The notes: generated by a model from the letters alone, not told the origin. A stretch of DNA of 64,000 nt from Bacillota bacterium (GCA_021799275.1 JAJZAT010000018.1:1-64000); one strand, 5' to 3'. Shown: positions 51,058-60,542, numbered from the stretch's first letter. Numbers and translations: made by a program.

Positions 51058-51561
51058 GTGGACCCAGGCGACGTCCTTCCGGACGTACTGAGCCCCGGTC
51101 TGAAGGTCGTGTTCTGCGGCAGCGCCGCGGGTACCCGTTCGGCGGCGGTCGGCGCCTATTACGCCGGACCGGGCAACCGCTTCTGGCCGCTCCTGCACGA
51201 ACTCGGCCTGACGCCGCGCCGGCTGCGGCCCGAGGAGTTTCGGGACGTGCTCCAGTATGGCATCGGCCTGACCGATCTGGCCAAGAAGGTGTGGGGCGCC
51301 GACGTCGTCCTGCCGAAGGGCAGCGATGACCCGGCCGGTCTGCGCGAGCGCATCCTCGCCGCACGCCCAGGGGTGCTCGCCTTCAATGGCAAGCGCCCGG
51401 CGCAGGCCTTCCTCGGGTGCAGGGCCACGTGCGGGCTGCAGCCGGAAACCCTCGGCGAAACAAGGATCTTCGTGCTGCCGTCGACAAGCCGCGCCAACGT
51501 CCACTTCGCCACGGACGAACCTGCCTGGCGCGACCTCGCCCGGTACCTCGAGCGACCTTGA
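51058..51561 (+). CDS. mug: Mismatch-specific uracil/thymine-DNA glycosylase (MUG family)
   Basis: 167 residues from GTG 51058 (GGGAGGT 7 bases upstream). The uracil-glycosylase fold shows KVVFCGSAAGTRSAAVGAYY followed by AGPGNRFWPLLHELGL, with the active-site Asn in PGNRFW, and the second loop FVLPSTSRANVHFATDEPA. Members remove uracil or thymine from U:G or T:G mismatches in base-excision repair. Stand-alone gene, convergent with the anti-sigma-like gene. Confidence 0.88.
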   Translation: MDPGDVLPDVLSPGLKVVFCGSAAGTRSAAVGAYYAGPGNRFWPLLHELGLTPRRLRPEEFRDVLQYGIGLTDLAKKVWGADVVLPKGSDDPAGLRERILAARPGVLAFNGKRPAQAFLGCRATCGLQPETLGETRIFVLPSTSRANVHFATDEPAWRDLARYLERP

Positions 51562-51582
51562 TCACTGGCGACCTTGCGGACG

Positions 51583-51624
51583 CGAAGGGAGTTCCCGCGG
51601 CCCATGCCGCGGGGACTCCCTTCG
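51583..51624. terminator. Convergent terminator between mug and the anti-sigma-like gene
   Basis: CGAAGGGAGT...CCCGCGG and CCGCGGG...ACTCCCTTCG form an 18-base nearly perfect stem around CCCATG, directly between two convergent genes. Confidence 0.7.
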
Positions 51625-51634
51625 TCGCGTGCCG

Positions 51635-53884
51635 TCAGGGCATCTGCTGCCAGGTCCGGCCGCCATCGGTGGTGCGATAGAGGCTGCCGATGCCCATCAG
51701 CCAGCCGTCGCTGGCCGTCGGGAACTGCATCCCTAGTTGCGTCGAGAAGTCCTGGAGGGTCATCCGCGTCGTGGAGGCGGTCCAAGTCTTGCCGCCGTCC
51801 CGCGTGGCGTACACGACCGTCGTCGCGTTCTGGCTGTACGGGTTTTCCTGCATCGCGACCCAGCCCACCTGGCTGCTGAGGAAGTAGACGGCCGCCCCCT
51901 GACCGCTGCTCTGCCAGGTGTGGACGACGTCGTAGCTCTTGCCGCCGTCGATGGTTCGCGCGAGGGTCACCGTGCTGGGCTCGGACGAGCTGGCGGCAGG
52001 TACCGTCAGGAGCCTGAAGCCTTCGCCCTTCAGGAACGCGAACTGCTGGAACGTCCCCGGCGTGGCCGGCTGGCTCGAAAGCGTGGTCCAGGTCTTGCCG
52101 CCGTCCTGCGTCGCTGAGAGCGCCACGTTCGGGTAGGTCTCGGTCTGCATGATGCCCTGCTGGGCGCTCGAGAAGCCGAGGTATTCGTTCGGTCCGAGCA
52201 GGGCCCCGTTTGCAAGCGGCTGGCTCGACTGCGTCCGCCACGTGCGTCCTCCGTCCGTCGTCTTCACGAGCGTGACCGACTGCCCGTTCTGCGCCGCGAG
52301 GAGCATGTAGCCGACCTTTGGGCTGACGAACGACATCGCCTGCACGGGCTCCTTCGCGCGGTAGACCTCATGCCAGCTGTTGCCGCCGTCCGTCGTCGCC
52401 AGCACGGCTTGCGGGTCCGAGGTCAGGCCGACGCCGAAGCCGTGCCGGGCGTTCGGAAAGTCCACCTGCTGCGTCGGCGCCAGGGAGGGCAGGAGCTGCG
52501 TCCAGGTCTTGCCCCCGTCCGTCGTCTTGACGAGGAACCCGGCCTGCACCGAGCCGCCGCCCCCCACCGCGTAGCCCACCTCGGGCGACACCATCGAGAC
52601 GCCGTTCAGGCTCCAGTTCAGGTTCTCCGCCGATTGCGACCACGTCCTGCCGCCGTCGCGCGTGATCATCAGGCCGCCGGGATAGGGCGCAGCGCCCTCG
52701 TTGATCGGCAGCCAGCCCACCTTCGTCGTGATGAACGTGGGCGGTCCGTAGACGGTGCGTCCCTGCGCGAAGTTGTTCGTGCCGGACTGCGTGCCCTGCT
52801 CGAGCGTCCAGTGCTGGCCGCCGTCGGTCGTCTGGTAGAGGTAGCCGCCGAAGGTCGCGGAGTCCTTGAAGAAGAACCAGCCTTCCTGGGCGCTTGCGAA
52901 GCTGACCGCGTCCGAGTAGGTCCAGTAGTTCTGGTCGGGCGCCGTGAACGACGTCTGCCACGTCTGGCCGCCGTCCTGCGTCCCGATGAGCTCGGCCCGG
53001 CACCCGGCGCCGCCCGCGGTGCCCGGCTGAGGCGTCGTCTGGCAGACCTGCCCCGCCACAAAGCCGGTGCGCGGCGTCAGGAAGTCCATGTGCACCGGCG
53101 CGAAGCCTTGCGGCAGGGTGAGCGCCGCGAAACTCTTGCCGCCGCTCGTGGAGCTCAGGATCTTGTCACCGACGTAGGCGTAGACCTGGCCGCCGAAGAC
53201 CTGGAAGGCCACCCGCATCTGGACGGTGCCGTTGAGGATCGCCTGCGGCCCCGGCTCGCTCCAGGCGACGCGCCAGCTCTTCCCGCCGTCCTGGGTCGTG
53301 AGGATGGCAAGCGGCACCACCTGGGACGCGGCGCCGGTCTGGCCGAGCCCCGTCTGCTGCGCGAGTACGTAGCCCGTGCCCTGGTGATCCCCCGTAAACC
53401 TCAACGCCAAGGCCGTGTAGTCCTTGGGCAGCATCCGTTCCACCCACGACTTTCCGCCGTCGCTTGTTGTGAGAAGGGCGTTGCGTGATCCGTAGCCGCC
53501 GGTCGCCGCCACCACCCAGCCGCGCTGCGCGCTGACGAAGTCGACCGCCTCGGCGCCGCCGATCACGATCGGCTTGCCGGTGCCGCTGCTGCGCAGCACT
53601 GTCTGCCCCTTGTGGTGGTGCGACGCCTGCTGCGGCTTCCCGGCGAGATGCGCGGCGAACGGGATGGCCACCAGGACGACGAGCAAGACCGCCGCCCAGT
53701 AGAACCAGCGCGTCTGTCCGCCGTGGCCCCTTGGGCGTCTCCTTGCCCCGCGCCGCCCACCCTCGCTGCGCTCCAGCATCAGCTTCGAGAGCAGCTTCGG
53801 ATCGCTCGGCCCGACCTCGTGGTCGATCGCCCCGCCAAGACCCCTAAGGCGCTCCTCGAAGCGCTCGTCGTCTCTAGCGTCCAT
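51635..53884 (-). CDS. Membrane anti-sigma-like protein with extracellular Asp-box (BNR/Ycf48-like) propeller
   Basis: 749 residues from ATG 53884 (GAGGAGGGT 7 bases upstream). Residues 1-58 are a charged cytoplasmic segment (FEERLRGLGGAIDHEVGPSD), followed by one membrane helix at about 59-81 (WFYWAAVLLVVLVAIPFAAH). The remaining 660 residues outside carry about 13 Asp-box motifs of the form DGGKTW/DGGRTW (SDGGKSW, QDGGKSW, TDGGQHW, RDGGRTW and others), as in BNR, sortilin and Ycf48-like propellers. The gene overlaps the ECF sigma gene by 11 bases, so it is probably its sensor/anti-sigma partner. No classic zinc anti-sigma motif is visible in the short cytoplasmic part. Confidence 0.75.
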   Translation of the reverse strand: MDARDDERFEERLRGLGGAIDHEVGPSDPKLLSKLMLERSEGGRRGARRRPRGHGGQTRWFYWAAVLLVVLVAIPFAAHLAGKPQQASHHHKGQTVLRSSGTGKPIVIGGAEAVDFVSAQRGWVVAATGGYGSRNALLTTSDGGKSWVERMLPKDYTALALRFTGDHQGTGYVLAQQTGLGQTGAASQVVPLAILTTQDGGKSWRVAWSEPGPQAILNGTVQMRVAFQVFGGQVYAYVGDKILSSTSGGKSFAALTLPQGFAPVHMDFLTPRTGFVAGQVCQTTPQPGTAGGAGCRAELIGTQDGGQTWQTSFTAPDQNYWTYSDAVSFASAQEGWFFFKDSATFGGYLYQTTDGGQHWTLEQGTQSGTNNFAQGRTVYGPPTFITTKVGWLPINEGAAPYPGGLMITRDGGRTWSQSAENLNWSLNGVSMVSPEVGYAVGGGGSVQAGFLVKTTDGGKTWTQLLPSLAPTQQVDFPNARHGFGVGLTSDPQAVLATTDGGNSWHEVYRAKEPVQAMSFVSPKVGYMLLAAQNGQSVTLVKTTDGGRTWRTQSSQPLANGALLGPNEYLGFSSAQQGIMQTETYPNVALSATQDGGKTWTTLSSQPATPGTFQQFAFLKGEGFRLLTVPAASSSEPSTVTLARTIDGGKSYDVVHTWQSSGQGAAVYFLSSQVGWVAMQENPYSQNATTVVYATRDGGKTWTASTTRMTLQDFSTQLGMQFPTASDGWLMGIGSLYRTTDGGRTWQQMP

Positions 53885-54374
53885 TCGAGATACCCTCCTC
53901 GGTCTGGAGAAGCGACCTGAGATGTGCACGGCCGCGATGCAGGATGCTCTTCACGGCCCCCGTACGCTTTTGCAGCACGCGCGCGATGTCGACGAGCGGC
54001 AGATCGAGTCCATAATGAAGAAGGATGGCTTCGCGTTCCGGGTCGGGCAGGCGCCTGAGGGCGTTCATCAGATCCGGGTCGCCTGCCGCCGCGGGCGGCG
54101 CCGGGCGGTCCGGCACGTCGTCCCGCAGTTCCTCGAGGCGCCTCGAACGCCTGCGTTGCCAGTCGCGTGCCGCATTGAGCGCGATTGTCACGAGGAGCGG
54201 CACCGAATATTCCGGACGCTCGCCGTCGATATAACGCAGATAGCGGAGCCACGCCTCCTGCGCCGCATCGCGCGCGAGCTCCGAGTCGCCCAGCACGCCG
54301 TAGCACAGGCGCAGCACGCGACGCTCCTCGCTGCGGTAGAAGCGTTCGAACTCCTCGCCGCGGTTTTCGTGCAC
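53874..54374 (-). CDS. ECF-type RNA polymerase sigma factor
   Basis: 166 residues from GTG 54374 (GGGGGACA upstream). Region 2 is FERFYRSEERRVLRLCYGVL, with ARDAAQEAWLRYLRYI, and region 4 is ALRRLPDPEREAILLHYGLD followed by LPLVDIARVLQKRTGAVKSI. A two-domain extracytoplasmic-function sigma factor that would direct a specific regulon. It is followed, with overlap, by the propeller-type membrane protein. Divergent from moxR across about 125 bases. Confidence 0.88.
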   Translation of the reverse strand: MHENRGEEFERFYRSEERRVLRLCYGVLGDSELARDAAQEAWLRYLRYIDGERPEYSVPLLVTIALNAARDWQRRRSRRLEELRDDVPDRPAPPAAAGDPDLMNALRRLPDPEREAILLHYGLDLPLVDIARVLQKRTGAVKSILHRGRAHLRSLLQTEEGISNGR

Positions 54375-54499
54375 GTTTGTCCCCCCGCTCCAACCCTCGG
54401 GCACAAGGTAGAACGCCCGGGCGATCCCTATGGTTGCACGGCATGCGCCCGACGCCACGCTATGCTATCGTCGAAGCCAACAAATCCGTTGGAGGAACC

Positions 54500-55453
54500 A
54501 TGAGCGAAAGACCGCTGACCGCCGCGCGGGGCTTTGATCCGCGCATTGCCCTGGTCCTCGAGGAGGTGGGGCGCCGCGTCGTCGGCAAGGAGGATGCGGC
54601 GCTCGCCATCGTCTGCGCCATCCTGGCCGGCGGGCACATCCTGATCGAGGACGTGCCCGGCGTCGGCAAGACGCTGCTCGCGAAGAGCGTGGCCGAGGCC
54701 CTCGACCTCCGCTTCCATCGCGTCCAGGCGACCTCGGACCTCTTGCCGGCCGACGTCGTCGGCGTGCACATCTATGATCCCGAGCAGCGGTCCTTCACGT
54801 TCCGCCCTGGCCCCATCTTCGCCGAACTGCTGCTCGTCGACGAGCTCAATCGCGCTTCGCCGCGCGCGCAGTCCGCCTTGCTCGAGGCGATGGAAGAGGG
54901 ACAGGCCACGGTGGAGGGGCATTCCTACCCGCTGCCGGAGCCATTCACCGTGCTTGCGACGCAGAACCCCGCCGAGCACGAAGGCACATTCCCGCTGCCG
55001 CTCTCGGAACTGGACCGCTTCCTCTTCCGCATCCACCTCGACTACCCGAGCGCGGAGGAGGAGGACCTCCTGCTCGAACGCATGGGCGCAGAGATCCGGC
55101 CGCAGCCGCTCAAGGCCGTCCTCGGCAGGGGCGAGATCCTCGATCTGCGGCGGGCGGCTTTCGCGACGCACGTCGCGCCGTCGGTGCGCGGCTACGTCCA
55201 GGCGCTCGTCCGCGCGACGCGCGTCCATCCCGAAGTGGTGCTCGGCGCGAGTCCGCGCGCGGGTGTCGCGCTGTTGCGCGCGGCGCGGGTCTGGGCCTTC
55301 CTGCATGGACGCGGCCATGTGCTGCCCGACGACGTGCGCGCCCTCTCGCCATGGGTGCTCGGCCACCGCCTGCGCTGCCGCTCGGGCAGCGCAGGCGCGT
55401 GCCTGCGCGAGATCATCGCCGCCCTGCCCCTGCCCCGCAGCCTGCAACCGTGA
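54500..55453 (+). CDS. moxR: MoxR-family AAA ATPase
   Basis: 317 residues. Walker A is IEDVPGVGKTLLAKSVAE at about 50-66 and Walker B is LLLVDELNRASPRAQSALLE, with sensor 1 in FTVLATQNPAEHEGTFPLPL. MoxR proteins act as chaperone-like ATPases, usually with DUF58 and transglutaminase partners as here. ATG 54500 follows GGAGG with 4-base spacing. First gene of a three-gene operon with 4-base overlaps. Confidence 0.93.
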   Translation: MSERPLTAARGFDPRIALVLEEVGRRVVGKEDAALAIVCAILAGGHILIEDVPGVGKTLLAKSVAEALDLRFHRVQATSDLLPADVVGVHIYDPEQRSFTFRPGPIFAELLLVDELNRASPRAQSALLEAMEEGQATVEGHSYPLPEPFTVLATQNPAEHEGTFPLPLSELDRFLFRIHLDYPSAEEEDLLLERMGAEIRPQPLKAVLGRGEILDLRRAAFATHVAPSVRGYVQALVRATRVHPEVVLGASPRAGVALLRAARVWAFLHGRGHVLPDDVRALSPWVLGHRLRCRSGSAGACLREIIAALPLPRSLQP

Positions 55454-56502
55454 GGTTCCCGCGTCTGCGCGGTCCCGGCATCTGGCCGTGGCTGGCTCTG
55501 CTGGCGGCGGGCTTCCTGGCCGGCGGCAGGCTTGGCGCCGGCATCGTCGCCGTAACCGGCATCGCGGGAGTGCTTGCGGTGAGTGCCGCCCTGGCTCCCG
55601 GCCGCGACCCGCAAGCGAACCTGCGCCGCATCCTGCCGTCCGACCCGCCGACCGCCGGCGACGACGTCAAGGTTCGTCTCGAGGGGCGCCTCAGTCTAGG
55701 CTGGCCTCTCGCCCTTCTGCGCCTCGCGGACGCGCCACCCCCGCCGCTGCACGGCGCGCACGGGCCATGGCTGCTCGGCGGGAACCTGAGCGTCGCCTAC
55801 ACCCTGAGAGCCGTACCCCGCGGCGTTTACCGCTTCCGCCGCTGTCAGGCCACGTTGCGCGATGGACTCGGCCTCCTTGAGCGCAGCATCGACCTCGCGC
55901 TGCCGGGCCAGCTCGTCGTCTATCCCGCCCGCATCACCCTGCCAGCGCCCCGGCGGCAGACGCAGGCGTCCGGTTCGGAGGAGGTGGCGCGAGGCACCCG
56001 GGACTTCCTGCCCGGCGACCGTCCGAGCAGGCTGCACGCGGCCCGCACCGCCCAGCGCGGCTACCCGCAGGTACGGGAGTCGACCCCACCGCCCGAGCAG
56101 GCGCGCACCTTGCAGATCTACTGCCCCGACGCGACGGCGGGCGACATCGAGCTTGCCATCTCGGTCGCCGCTTCGCTTGCGGAAGCCCTGCTCGACTCCG
56201 GCCTGCGCGTCGGTCTCTGCCTGAAGGACTCGAGCCTGCCTCCCGCGCGTGGCCCCGAACAGCGAAGCCGCATCCTTCTCGAACTGTCGAGAACCTCCGC
56301 CGCGGACCTGGCCGGCGCCGAAGCGCCACCGCCCCTGCCTGACGCTCACGGCGAGCCATGGCTGATCCTGGGCGGCAGCGCCGCCCTGCGGCCCGACCCA
56401 CCGGCGCCGGGCACGGTCCTGCGCGTCGGAGCGCAGCTTGGTCCGGGAGCCGTGACAAGCCTGGACGATCTCGTTACGTGGGCAGGGAGGGCGGAATCGT
56501 GA
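55450..56502 (+). CDS. DUF58 domain protein
   Basis: 350 residues from GTG 55450, overlapping the moxR stop. Two N-terminal membrane helices (WPWLALLAAGFLAGGRLGAG and IVAVTGIAGVLAVSAALAP) precede the DUF58 domain, whose signature appears as GTRDFLPGDRPSRLHAARTA. A degenerate von-Willebrand-A-like part follows. It is normally membrane-bound and works with MoxR; function is not established. Confidence 0.85.
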   Translation: MRFPRLRGPGIWPWLALLAAGFLAGGRLGAGIVAVTGIAGVLAVSAALAPGRDPQANLRRILPSDPPTAGDDVKVRLEGRLSLGWPLALLRLADAPPPPLHGAHGPWLLGGNLSVAYTLRAVPRGVYRFRRCQATLRDGLGLLERSIDLALPGQLVVYPARITLPAPRRQTQASGSEEVARGTRDFLPGDRPSRLHAARTAQRGYPQVRESTPPPEQARTLQIYCPDATAGDIELAISVAASLAEALLDSGLRVGLCLKDSSLPPARGPEQRSRILLELSRTSAADLAGAEAPPPLPDAHGEPWLILGGSAALRPDPPAPGTVLRVGAQLGPGAVTSLDDLVTWAGRAES

Positions 56503-58391
56503 GCCGCCAGAGCAGCCTGCTCGTCCTGCGCGGAGTCTGGCTCGGGCTGCTCGTCTGGCCCTACGCCGTCGCTAGCGGCATGCCGCGTCCCCTGCTCCTG
56601 GCCATGCTGCCCGCCGTTCTGGCGCTCCTGGCCGGGCCCGGCGTCCCGCGCTACCTGCTGCGCTGGGCGGCGTCGCTCCTGCTCGGCCTCGCCGCGGCGT
56701 TGCCCACCCTGCTGCCGTCGCAGATCCTGAAGGTGCTGCTTGCGGGTGGCCCGCACGTCATCGCCGTCACCGTCACGGGGCTGCTGCTTTGGCTGACGTC
56801 CCTGCTCGGCTGGCAGGTGTTCGGCGAGGCGACCGCCAGGTCGCGTCTCGTCTGGCTCTGGCTGATGGGCACGCTCGTGCTGGCGCTCAACCGCCGCATC
56901 TGGGCCATCGGTGCGGACCTGCCGACGCTCCTTTTCCTCGGTCTCGGCGTGCTCCTGCTCGCGATCGGCGGCGATGAGGAGAGGGTGCCCTGGTCGGCCG
57001 TTCCCCTTGGGCTCATCCCGCTCGTCGGCCTTGTCCTGATCGCCTTTTGGCCGCAGTCGCCCACGCTGACCGTCCCAACACCCGGCAGCGTCGTCCGCGG
57101 CCTGGCGGGCCTGCGCATCGCCGTAAGCGGCGCGGCGCTGCCGCAAAAGGTCAACGTGAACCAGCCGGTCGCGCTCTCCCCCGCCCCGCTCCTCGTCGTG
57201 CGCGGCGCGCCGCATCCCGCGTACTGGCAGGAAGCCACGTTCGACACGTTCAACGGCGTGGACTGGCTCGAGCCGCCGGGGCCTCGCGAGGCCCTCGCGG
57301 CGCACAGTCTGCCGTCTCCGCTCTGGACGCCCGAGACGACCAAGCTGCCCCTGAGCCTCTGGCACATCACGGTGCAGGAGGTTCTGCCGGGCAGCGTGAC
57401 GCCGCTCGTCTATACCGGCACCCCCATCGGCCTGACCGTCGAGGCGACCGCGACGGGCGGCACGTTCCTGCCGGCCGCGCACGCCCTCCTGCTCCCCGGC
57501 ACCACGAGCTACACGTGGCAGCTCTCCGTGCCGTCCGAGTCTTCGAGCCTTCTGCCGTCGGCCAGCTTCCTGCCCACCGGCGAGGCGCCGGCCCAGGACC
57601 TCGCGGTGCCGGAGGCGCTGCGCCGCGAGCTCCTGCCACTGGCGGAGCGGCTGAAGCGCGGCGGAGGCGGGCCGTGGGCGCTCGCGACGCGCATCAGGGA
57701 GTATCTCGACACGCACGAGGTGTACAACCCCGCGTTCGTGCCGAGCCGCCATGGCGATCCGATCGGGCGCTTCCTCCTGCGCAGCCACGAGGGCTACTGC
57801 GACCAGTTCTCCACCGCCTTCGTCATGCTGGCGAGACTCGACGGCCTGCCGGCACGCTGGGTGGTCGGCTTCGCGCCGGGCGTCTGGGACGCCACGGCGA
57901 AGACCGAGACGCTGAGGGCGGAAGACGCCCACTCCTGGGCGCAGATCGACGTGGCGCCCTACGGCTGGATCCGGATCGACCCGACGCCGGCCGGTGGCAT
58001 CCCGGCCACCCCGAAGCCGAGCACATCGCGGGGCGCCGCCGCGGCGCGGCAAAGCGGACCCTCCGCCTGGCTGGCCGTCCTTGGGCTGCTCTTGCTCCTG
58101 GTCGCCGCCTCGCTCTGGCGCCTCCTCAGCCGGCGCAGCGGGCAGGCCTGGCGCCTCGTGCGCATCGAGCGGCAGCTCGGCCGCTTGGCGCATGGCCGCT
58201 GCGAGGGGCGCCCCACCTGGCGCGAACAGGTGCTGTCGCTGCCACGGGCGGCGCAAGACGCCGCCTGGCCGGCACTCGAGGTGCTGGAAGCGGCGCACTA
58301 TGGCAAGGTCCCGCCGGAGACCGCGCAGTTGCATGAAGCGGAGGAGGCCCTGCGCAAGGCGAAACGCGCCATGCGCGACATCGCCGGTTGA
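56499..58391 (+). CDS. Transglutaminase-like membrane protein
   Basis: 630 residues from GTG 56499. About six N-terminal membrane helices precede an extracellular transglutaminase-like domain with the Cys-His-Asp triad: Cys in HEGYCDQFSTAFVMLARLDG, His in AEDAHSWAQIDVAPYG and Asp in WIRIDPTPAGG. One more membrane helix (WLAVLGLLLLLVAASLW) and a cytoplasmic tail follow. This is the usual third partner of moxR-DUF58 operons. Likely a protease or cross-linking enzyme at the cell surface. Confidence 0.85.
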   Translation: MSRQSSLLVLRGVWLGLLVWPYAVASGMPRPLLLAMLPAVLALLAGPGVPRYLLRWAASLLLGLAAALPTLLPSQILKVLLAGGPHVIAVTVTGLLLWLTSLLGWQVFGEATARSRLVWLWLMGTLVLALNRRIWAIGADLPTLLFLGLGVLLLAIGGDEERVPWSAVPLGLIPLVGLVLIAFWPQSPTLTVPTPGSVVRGLAGLRIAVSGAALPQKVNVNQPVALSPAPLLVVRGAPHPAYWQEATFDTFNGVDWLEPPGPREALAAHSLPSPLWTPETTKLPLSLWHITVQEVLPGSVTPLVYTGTPIGLTVEATATGGTFLPAAHALLLPGTTSYTWQLSVPSESSSLLPSASFLPTGEAPAQDLAVPEALRRELLPLAERLKRGGGGPWALATRIREYLDTHEVYNPAFVPSRHGDPIGRFLLRSHEGYCDQFSTAFVMLARLDGLPARWVVGFAPGVWDATAKTETLRAEDAHSWAQIDVAPYGWIRIDPTPAGGIPATPKPSTSRGAAAARQSGPSAWLAVLGLLLLLVAASLWRLLSRRSGQAWRLVRIERQLGRLAHGRCEGRPTWREQVLSLPRAAQDAAWPALEVLEAAHYGKVPPETAQLHEAEEALRKAKRAMRDIAG

Positions 58392-59297
58392 TCAGACCAG
58401 AAGATCGCCCAGGTGGAGCGTCGCGCGCAGGGCTTCGAGGAACGCCCTGGCCGGCTCCATGAGCGGGTCTTGTGAAAGGATCAGGAAGATCGGGGCGGTG
58501 GGCAACGCGAGGCCCGGCGCCGGCACCTCCATCAGGCGCCCCTCGAGCAGTTCCCGCCGCACGGAACGTTCCGGCAGGAACGAGACGCCGATGCCTTCCT
58601 CGACGAGGCGCTTGGTGAGCTCGACCTGCGTCACGCGCATCATGCGCGGGTGGATGCCCGTATGTTCGAGCGACTGCAAAAGGTCTGGCCAGTAGGCCGG
58701 GTGGCCGTGGCTCAGCAGGCGCTGCTCCTGCAGCAGGTGGCGCCAGTAGGCAGGGGCCTGGTCGTGGTCCAGTCCGTCGTGGCGCGCCACCAGCACCACG
58801 CGGTCGTGCAGCAGTTCGCGGCAGCGGACGGCGTAGCGGTCCGGATCCGCAGCGATCTGCCCGATGCCGATGTCGGCCGCGCCACTGTCAAGGAGCGCCG
58901 CGATCTGCACGGACGGCAGCACCTCCACGGACACGCGCGCATCGGGGTAGAGGTCCGAGTAGCGGTGCAGAGCGCGCGGCAAAAGCGTGCGGGCTGGCTC
59001 CGGCGAGATCGCGATGGTGAGGTGGTCGGTGGCGAGCTTCTGGTGCTCGCGGACCGCCTGGCGGCCCAGGTCGTAGGCCCTCAGGGCCTCCTCGGCCTGC
59101 GGCAGGAAGACCTGACCCGCCTGGTTCAGGCGGACCCGACGGCCGGTGCGGTCGAAGAGCGGCTCGCCGAGTTCGAGCTCGAGCTCGCGGATCTGCGCCG
59201 ACACGGTCGGCTGGCTGAGGCCAAGCCGCTCGGCCGTCTCGCGGAAGTTCTCGAGCCGCGCCGCGGCCTGGAACGTCCGCAGCACGCGCAGGTCCAT
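58392..59297 (-). CDS. LysR-type transcriptional regulator
   Basis: 301 residues from ATG 59297 (AGGAGG upstream). Winged HTH: MDLRVLRTFQAAARLENFRE, then RLGLSQPTVSAQIRELELEL. The effector domain follows (HLTIAISPEPARTLLPRALH). Its stop lies directly after the transglutaminase gene on the opposite strand. It has a standard substrate-binding domain without a specific marker for the ligand. Its target may be its own promoter region or the FemAB-like gene that follows in the other direction of the locus. Confidence 0.85.
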   Translation of the reverse strand: MDLRVLRTFQAAARLENFRETAERLGLSQPTVSAQIRELELELGEPLFDRTGRRVRLNQAGQVFLPQAEEALRAYDLGRQAVREHQKLATDHLTIAISPEPARTLLPRALHRYSDLYPDARVSVEVLPSVQIAALLDSGAADIGIGQIAADPDRYAVRCRELLHDRVVLVARHDGLDHDQAPAYWRHLLQEQRLLSHGHPAYWPDLLQSLEHTGIHPRMMRVTQVELTKRLVEEGIGVSFLPERSVRRELLEGRLMEVPAPGLALPTAPIFLILSQDPLMEPARAFLEALRATLHLGDLLV

Positions 59298-59404
59298 CCT
59301 CGTCGCCTCCTGGTCTGACTGATCGGGAAAACCGATAAGCTTGCAGCTCCATCTTATCACGCCGGCTCAGCCCGCGCCGCCGGGGGTGCCGTCGACCGGG
59401 CGGC

Positions 59405-59438
59405 AAAAATCGAGGGCCGCCCAACCGGACGGCCCTCG
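59405..59438 (-). terminator. Rho-independent terminator of the FemAB-like gene
   Basis: A perfect 9-base stem CGAGGGCCG (59411-59419) / CGGCCCTCG (59430-59438) is followed on the minus strand by ATTTTTG (59404-59410). Strong terminator 20 bases past the stop. Confidence 0.85.
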
Positions 59439-59458
59439 AGCATCTTGCGGATCTGGCC

Positions 59459-60481
59459 TCAGGGCGCGTGCGCAGCCTCCACCGCCATCCTGGCACCGCC
59501 CATGCCCAAGGGAAGCACCCGGTAACCGAGGTACGGCCCGATGCGCAGCGGCACCTCCAGCAGGGCATATCGCCGCTCGACCCCGCCCCAGCGGCGGGCC
59601 AGATCGTGCAGCGACACGTCCTCGGGCGCGCGGAATCCGGTGATGTCGCAGCGCTCGGCGCCTTGCGTCTCGGCCCAGGCGATGGCCGCCCACTGCGCGG
59701 CGTAGGCCGCCTGTCGATATCGACCCGAAGCATCCTGGCCGAGATGCTGGCAGAGCGCATGCCTGCCGAGGCGCAGCGCGACCGCACCGGCCCGGACCTC
59801 TCCCCGCGCCTCCGCAAGGAAGACCTGCGCCTGTCCGCGGGTCTGGAACGCCTTGACGACGTGGGCGAAGTCGCTCGGGGTCGCGGCGATGCCCGGCGCC
59901 TCCCACGTGCTTCGGTTCCAGAGAGCGAGCAGGGCCCCGAGTTCGTCCTCGCCGGCCTGGCGCACCAGCACGCCGTGCGCGGTCGCGCGGCGGACCCGAA
60001 CGCGGCAGCGCCGCTGCACGCGCGTAAAGTCGCTCTCGGGATCGCCGCTCAGGGGAATCTCCACCGTCGACCGCGGCATCCGCGGCGGCACCGGCTGCGA
60101 TGCCCGCTGCAGGTACCCCGGCGGCCGCGGCAGACGATCGTCGAGGCGCGGCGCGCAGAAGAAGGCGAACGCCTGGGGGAACCTTTCGCGCAGTTCCTGT
60201 GCCAGACGTCGCCAGACCACGCGCTGGCCCGGGTCCAGCACCGGTCCCCTGGGGGCGTAGAGAAGCAGGCCCAGCCGTCCCAGGTCGACGGCGATCAGGC
60301 TCAGGCTGCCGATCGGCCTGCCCTGCTCCATGAGATAGAAGCGATGGGGCGCCCGGCCCCTGCCCGCCTGCAGGTCGGCGAACCCCCAGCCCTGCAGCGG
60401 GTCGCCGTGCACATGCCTGCCGACGAAGCCGTCGAAGTCGTCGCTTTCCTCGGATCGCACCGGTCTCAGCAGCAACGGCAT
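59459..60481 (-). CDS. FemAB/MurM-like peptidoglycan aminoacyltransferase
   Basis: 340 residues from ATG 60481. The two-domain GNAT-like FemX fold is suggested by the N-terminal DPLQGWGFADLQAGRGRAPH and GSLSLIAVDLGRLGLLLYAP, and by the C-terminal half, with RVQRRCRVRVRRATAHGVLV and CDITGFRAPEDVSLHDLARR. Members add amino acids from aminoacyl-tRNA to the lipid II peptide to form cross-bridges. Which amino acid is unknown. Divergent from the marR-type gene with about 125 bases between. Confidence 0.8.
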   Translation of the reverse strand: MPLLLRPVRSEESDDFDGFVGRHVHGDPLQGWGFADLQAGRGRAPHRFYLMEQGRPIGSLSLIAVDLGRLGLLLYAPRGPVLDPGQRVVWRRLAQELRERFPQAFAFFCAPRLDDRLPRPPGYLQRASQPVPPRMPRSTVEIPLSGDPESDFTRVQRRCRVRVRRATAHGVLVRQAGEDELGALLALWNRSTWEAPGIAATPSDFAHVVKAFQTRGQAQVFLAEARGEVRAGAVALRLGRHALCQHLGQDASGRYRQAAYAAQWAAIAWAETQGAERCDITGFRAPEDVSLHDLARRWGGVERRYALLEVPLRIGPYLGYRVLPLGMGGARMAVEAAHAP

Positions 60482-60542
60482 GGCCCCCCCAGTCAGGCAC
60501 AGTCTGGCCGAAGCCCGAGGCGGCGATGCGGAAACCTGGCTG

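Noticed and set aside
56346-58334. Open frame of 662 codons antisense to the transglutaminase-like gene
   Set aside because: Composition is Arg/Gln/Gly-rich without structure; the plus-strand gene has a complete catalytic triad and coupled start.
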